Assembly: GCA_003520365.1 (NCBI GenBank)
Contig: DOUW01000113.1
Coordinates: 329-7,679 of the forward strand
Source of the DNA: Massilia sp.
Lineage (GTDB): Bacteria; Pseudomonadota; Gammaproteobacteria; Burkholderiales; Burkholderiaceae_D
Direction: 5' to 3'
Length of the DNA: 7,351 nt
This document shows, piece by piece, positions 5,806 through 7,351 of this stretch (position 1 is its first letter; every line of letters begins with the position of its first letter). Position numbers and translations under genes: made by a program. Below the pieces are notes generated by a model, which was given only the letters and a program-made list of their open reading frames with translations, was not told the origin of the DNA and did not search any database.

Positions 5806-5976
5806 ATGACGCGTAAAACCGCTGCCGCAACGGCAGCCTGGCCCCACCCCGACCCCATACCCGACACCGACACCCATGATGAAAAAACTGTTTGCCGCTG
5901 TCCTGTTGTCGATCTCGTCTGCCGCCGCAGTCGCGGTGCCGTTCGGTTCGCAATCGGTCCTGGTGGTAGAAGATGA
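5806..5976 (+). CDS. Possible 56-aa upstream ORF overlapping the pbpG start in another frame
   Basis: The ATG at 5806 has a better ribosome site (AGGTGAG at 5791-5797) than pbpG itself. The frame runs through the GC hairpin and C-rich tract, encoding MTRKTAAATAAWPHPDPIPD and then TDTHDEKT. It crosses the pbpG start out of frame and stops with TGA at 5974-5976, 100 nt inside pbpG. The Pro/Asp/Thr-rich N-terminal half is odd; the rest is just pbpG read in another frame. If translated, ribosomes would pass over the pbpG start, which may limit or couple PBP7 synthesis. It may equally be a chance ORF. No homologue is recognised. Confidence 0.35.
   Translation: MTRKTAAATAAWPHPDPIPDTDTHDEKTVCRCPVVDLVCRRSRGAVRFAIGPGGRR
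5821..5837 (+). promoter_or_regulatory. GC-rich hairpin in the pbpG leader
   Basis: GCTGCCG and CGGCAGC form a perfect 7-bp stem with a CAA loop, 38 nt before the pbpG ATG. No T tract follows, so it is not an intrinsic terminator. It lies inside the predicted transcript and would structure the 5' UTR. Confidence 0.6.
5842..5875 (-). promoter_or_regulatory. C-rich tract with G-quadruplex potential on the template strand
   Basis: The plus strand has C4, C4, C4 and C3 runs (5842-5845, 5847-5850, 5853-5856, 5860-5862) with 1-3 nt between them, and another C3 at 5873-5875. The minus strand therefore meets the G3+N1-7 x4 quadruplex pattern. The tract occupies the place where a pbpG Shine-Dalgarno should be, and none is present. 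Confidence 0.6.
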
Positions 5977-6844
5977 CACCGGCAAAGTTCTGCTGGAAAA
6001 GAACGCCAGCGCCGTCGTCCCGATCGCTTCGTTGACCAAGCTGATGACCGCAATGGTCGTGCTGGACGCGAAGCAGGACATGAACGAACTGATCGAGATC
6101 GACCGCAGCGACGTCGACACGCTCAAGCACAGCACCTCGCGCGTGCCGGTCGGCGCCAGCATTCCGCGCGGCGACGTGCTGCAACTGGCCCTGATGTCTT
6201 CCGACAACCGCGCCGCCGCCTCGCTGGGCCGCACCTACCCGGGCGGCCTGCCGGCGTTCAAGGAGGCCGTGCGCCGCAAGATCGCCGCGCTGGGCATGAG
6301 CAACACCGTGATCGAAGAGCCGACCGGCCTGTCGCCGAACAACCGCTCGACCGCGGCCGACCTGGTCAAGATGGCGAATGCCGCCAGCAAGTACAAGGAA
6401 ATCACCGATCGCACCACCGATGCCAAGAACCTCATCAGCATCAACAGCCGCGAAGTCGAATTCCGCAACACCAACCGCCTGGTCGGCGCCAAGGGCTGGG
6501 AAATCGGCCTTTCGAAGACCGGCTACATCCAGGAAGCCGGCCGCTGCCTGATCATGAGCATCAAGGCCGGCGGCAAGAACGCGACCATGGTCCTGCTGAA
6601 CGCCGGCGCTTCGTCGGCGCGCATCATGGACGCGCTGAACATCCGCCGCTTCATCAACGGCAAGGACCCGGTCGTGGCCAGCGCGCCGCGCTCGGTTGCC
6701 AAGGCGAGCAGCCGCGCGCCGCGCATCAAGGCCAGCGCCGGCCGCGTCAAGCTGAAGGCCAAGGCTTCGTCGCGCAGCAAGTCGAAAGTCGTGGTGGCGC
6801 CGAAGAAGAAAAAGGCGGTGGTGACGCGCAAGCGCCGCAACTGA
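5876..6844 (+). CDS. pbpG: D-alanyl-D-alanine endopeptidase, PBP7/8 type (S11 family)
   Basis: This is a low-molecular-weight penicillin-binding protein that cuts D-Ala-mDAP crosslinks in the periplasm. It has 322 residues. A signal peptide occupies about residues 1-20 (MMKKLF, hydrophobic core, cut near AVA). The three active-site motifs are intact: S52-L-T-K55, S109-D-N111 and K214-T-G216. The surrounding sequence is strongly PBP7-like: PIASLTKLMTAMVVLDA, ALMSSDNRAAASL, EPTGLSPNN, FRNTN and EAGRCLIM. The C-terminus is unusual: residues 272-322 contain 20 Lys/Arg and no Asp/Glu, ending KKKKAVVTRKRRN. Two ATGs lie in tandem (5876 and 5879) with no Shine-Dalgarno, behind a C-rich tract. An intrinsic terminator follows, so it is likely monocistronic. 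The PBP7 assignment is firm; PBP5-type carboxypeptidase is unlikely because the C-terminal membrane-anchor domain is absent. Confidence 0.95.
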   Translation: MMKKLFAAVLLSISSAAAVAVPFGSQSVLVVEDDTGKVLLEKNASAVVPIASLTKLMTAMVVLDAKQDMNELIEIDRSDVDTLKHSTSRVPVGASIPRGDVLQLALMSSDNRAAASLGRTYPGGLPAFKEAVRRKIAALGMSNTVIEEPTGLSPNNRSTAADLVKMANAASKYKEITDRTTDAKNLISINSREVEFRNTNRLVGAKGWEIGLSKTGYIQEAGRCLIMSIKAGGKNATMVLLNAGASSARIMDALNIRRFINGKDPVVASAPRSVAKASSRAPRIKASAGRVKLKAKASSRSKSKVVVAPKKKKAVVTRKRRN

Positions 6845-6849
6845 TCCAT

Positions 6850-6865
6850 GCCGCCGCAGGGCGGC
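6850..6865 (+). other. GC hairpin after pbpG
   Basis: GCCGCC and GGCGGC pair around a GCAG tetraloop, 5 bp after the stop. There is no T tract, so it is probably a 3' UTR structure upstream of the true terminator. Confidence 0.5.
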
Positions 6866-6877
6866 AATGCAACAACG

Positions 6878-6914
6878 AAAAGGGACGTCCGCGATGTGGA
6901 GGTCCCTTTATTTT
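6878..6914 (+). terminator. Rho-independent terminator of pbpG
   Basis: AAAAGGGAC (6878-6886) pairs with GTCCCTTT (6902-6909), followed by ATTTT. The upper part continues after a G-G mismatch with TCCGC pairing to GTGGA (one G-T wobble), making a long stem with a 3-nt loop. The A-rich left flank gives some bidirectional potential. Confidence 0.88.
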
Positions 6915-6986
6915 GTCTGCCACTGCCGGGTGGCGACGCGCTCCGCAGACGCCGTGGCAAAAATGCAACGCAAGGAGTTGCCTTTC

Positions 6987-7015
6987 TTTAAAATAATTTT
7001 CTGTAAAGCTATACT
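6987..7015 (+). promoter_or_regulatory. Sigma70-like promoter for the 52-aa membrane protein
   Basis: TTTAAA (6987-6992, 4 of 6) and TATACT (7010-7015, 5 of 6) are separated by 17 bp in a locally AT-rich stretch that stands out from the GC-rich surroundings. The transcript would start near 7022, about 29 nt before the ATG at 7051. Confidence 0.6.
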
Positions 7016-7050
7016 TCCACGCTGCAATCTTTACTTAGACGCGGCATCGT

Positions 7051-7209
7051 ATGAAATACCTTATTCCGGCGGATATCACCGCCAATCACGCTACGCAAGA
7101 CGACCAGGAACCCGGCCGCAGCGGGTGGTATCCCTGGCTCGGCCTCGCGCTTGTCGTGGCGACGGCCGCCGTCACGTATGGCGCCCTCGCCTTCTTCCTG
7201 ATCGACTAA
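7051..7209 (+). CDS. Small single-helix membrane protein, 52 aa, hypothetical
   Basis: I do not recognise this protein. It starts MKYLIPADITANHATQDDQE, a polar and acidic segment, then PGRSGWYPW (residues 21-29). A hydrophobic helix follows: LGLALVVATAAVTYGALAFF (30-49), ending LID. The layout is that of a single-pass inner-membrane protein, and the acidic N-terminus preceding one Arg gives only weak topology information. The ATG has a poor ribosome site, but a good promoter lies at the right distance and the preceding gene ends at a terminator, so it appears to be its own unit. The third codon positions are GC-rich like its neighbours, which supports coding. The stop sits 1 bp before a long palindrome that could end its transcript or form a cassette-like boundary. 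Possible roles such as a small regulator of a membrane complex remain guesses. Confidence 0.68.
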   Translation: MKYLIPADITANHATQDDQEPGRSGWYPWLGLALVVATAAVTYGALAFFLID

Positions 7210-7210
7210 G

Positions 7211-7324
7211 AGCGCCGAACAAAACCTTCATGGCTGCGTTGCATCGTCTCGCCGTACACGCGTACTGTCTTCGCGGTCCGCCGCTGCGGCGCTGCACCTT
7301 GCCCTGAAGGTTTTGTTAGGCGCT
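7211..7324. repeat. 114-bp palindromic element with 20-bp arms, attC-like ends
   Basis: The left arm AGCGCCGAACAAAACCTTCA (7211-7230) is the inverted copy of 7305-7324 with one mismatch. The outer right arm contains GTTAGGC (7315-7321), a perfect match to the integron attC core GTTRRRY. The left counterpart GCCGAAC (7214-7220) matches RYYYAAC at 6 of 7 positions. The interior (7231-7304) holds further small hairpins, GTAC-ACGC-GTAC at 7254-7265 and CGCCG-CTG-CGGCG at 7279-7291. It also has partial long-range pairing. True attC sites have extrahelical bases and an unpaired spacer in the arms, which I do not see. A dispersed palindromic repeat or MITE-like element is the alternative. TAA flanks it on both sides, one base out, as a possible but very weak 3-bp target duplication. 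Confidence 0.75.
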
Positions 7325-7351
7325 TTAACAGGGTGTGGACGAAATTAACTT

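Noticed and set aside
6867..7307. Plus-strand open frame of 146 codons spanning the pbpG terminator and the small membrane gene
   Set aside because: It reads through a clear terminator, a promoter and the palindrome. Its sequence has no domain or consistent composition, while the 52-aa frame in the same region looks like a real membrane protein.
7305..7345. Right arm of the terminal palindrome as a standard intrinsic terminator
   Set aside because: The arms are 74 nt apart and no T tract follows, so it is not a typical Rho-independent terminator.
1..7351. CRISPR array, tRNA, rRNA, phage or toxin-antitoxin genes
   Set aside because: I looked for regularly spaced repeats, tRNA-like cloverleafs and typical accessory proteins on both strands and found none.

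Overview
The window is GC-rich DNA with tightly packed genes. Protein features such as a Burkholderiales-like Sbp, PBP7 and DUF378 suggest a betaproteobacterium, most likely Oxalobacteraceae in the Massilia/Telluria group. That placement is inferred from protein character and codon use, because no rRNA or other marker gene is present.

Positions 1-3735 are read on the minus strand. A periplasmic amino-acid binding protein resembling cystine-binding FliY/TcyJ (416-1255) is followed 10 bp later by its ABC permease, cut by the window edge (1-405). Upstream of them are two genes I do not recognise (1330-1737 and 1816-2031). Next comes a probable two-gene operon: a DUF378 two-helix membrane protein (2698-2988) followed by a YfcE/MJ0936-type metallophosphoesterase (2204-2677). 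Then there is a Tat-exported DUF882/MepK-type murein endopeptidase (3097-3735) and, behind a regulatory-looking gap, a GNAT acetyltransferase (3852-4376).

From 4377 onward the genes are read on the plus strand, away from a 222-bp divergent intergenic region. A stand-alone sulfate-binding protein (4599-5612) ends at a strong intrinsic terminator. A PBP7-type D-alanyl-D-alanine endopeptidase (5876-6844) has an unusual leader and a very basic C-terminal tail, and also ends at an intrinsic terminator. A 52-residue single-helix membrane protein (7051-7209) follows behind a good sigma70-like promoter. The window closes with a 114-bp near-perfect palindromic element (7211-7324) carrying integron-attC-like core sequences.

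Two themes recur. One is nutrient, possibly sulfur, uptake (cystine-like ABC system and sulfate-binding protein). The other is peptidoglycan remodelling (MepK-like and PBP7-like endopeptidases). These genes are not in shared operons, so the themes are not evidence of a single system. I see no phage, CRISPR, toxin-antitoxin or defence genes. Most of the window is ordinary chromosome. The most interesting parts are non-coding: the terminal palindrome, the pbpG leader with an overlapping upstream ORF and C-rich/G4 tract, and an alternating TGCGAA half-site array before the mepK-like gene.
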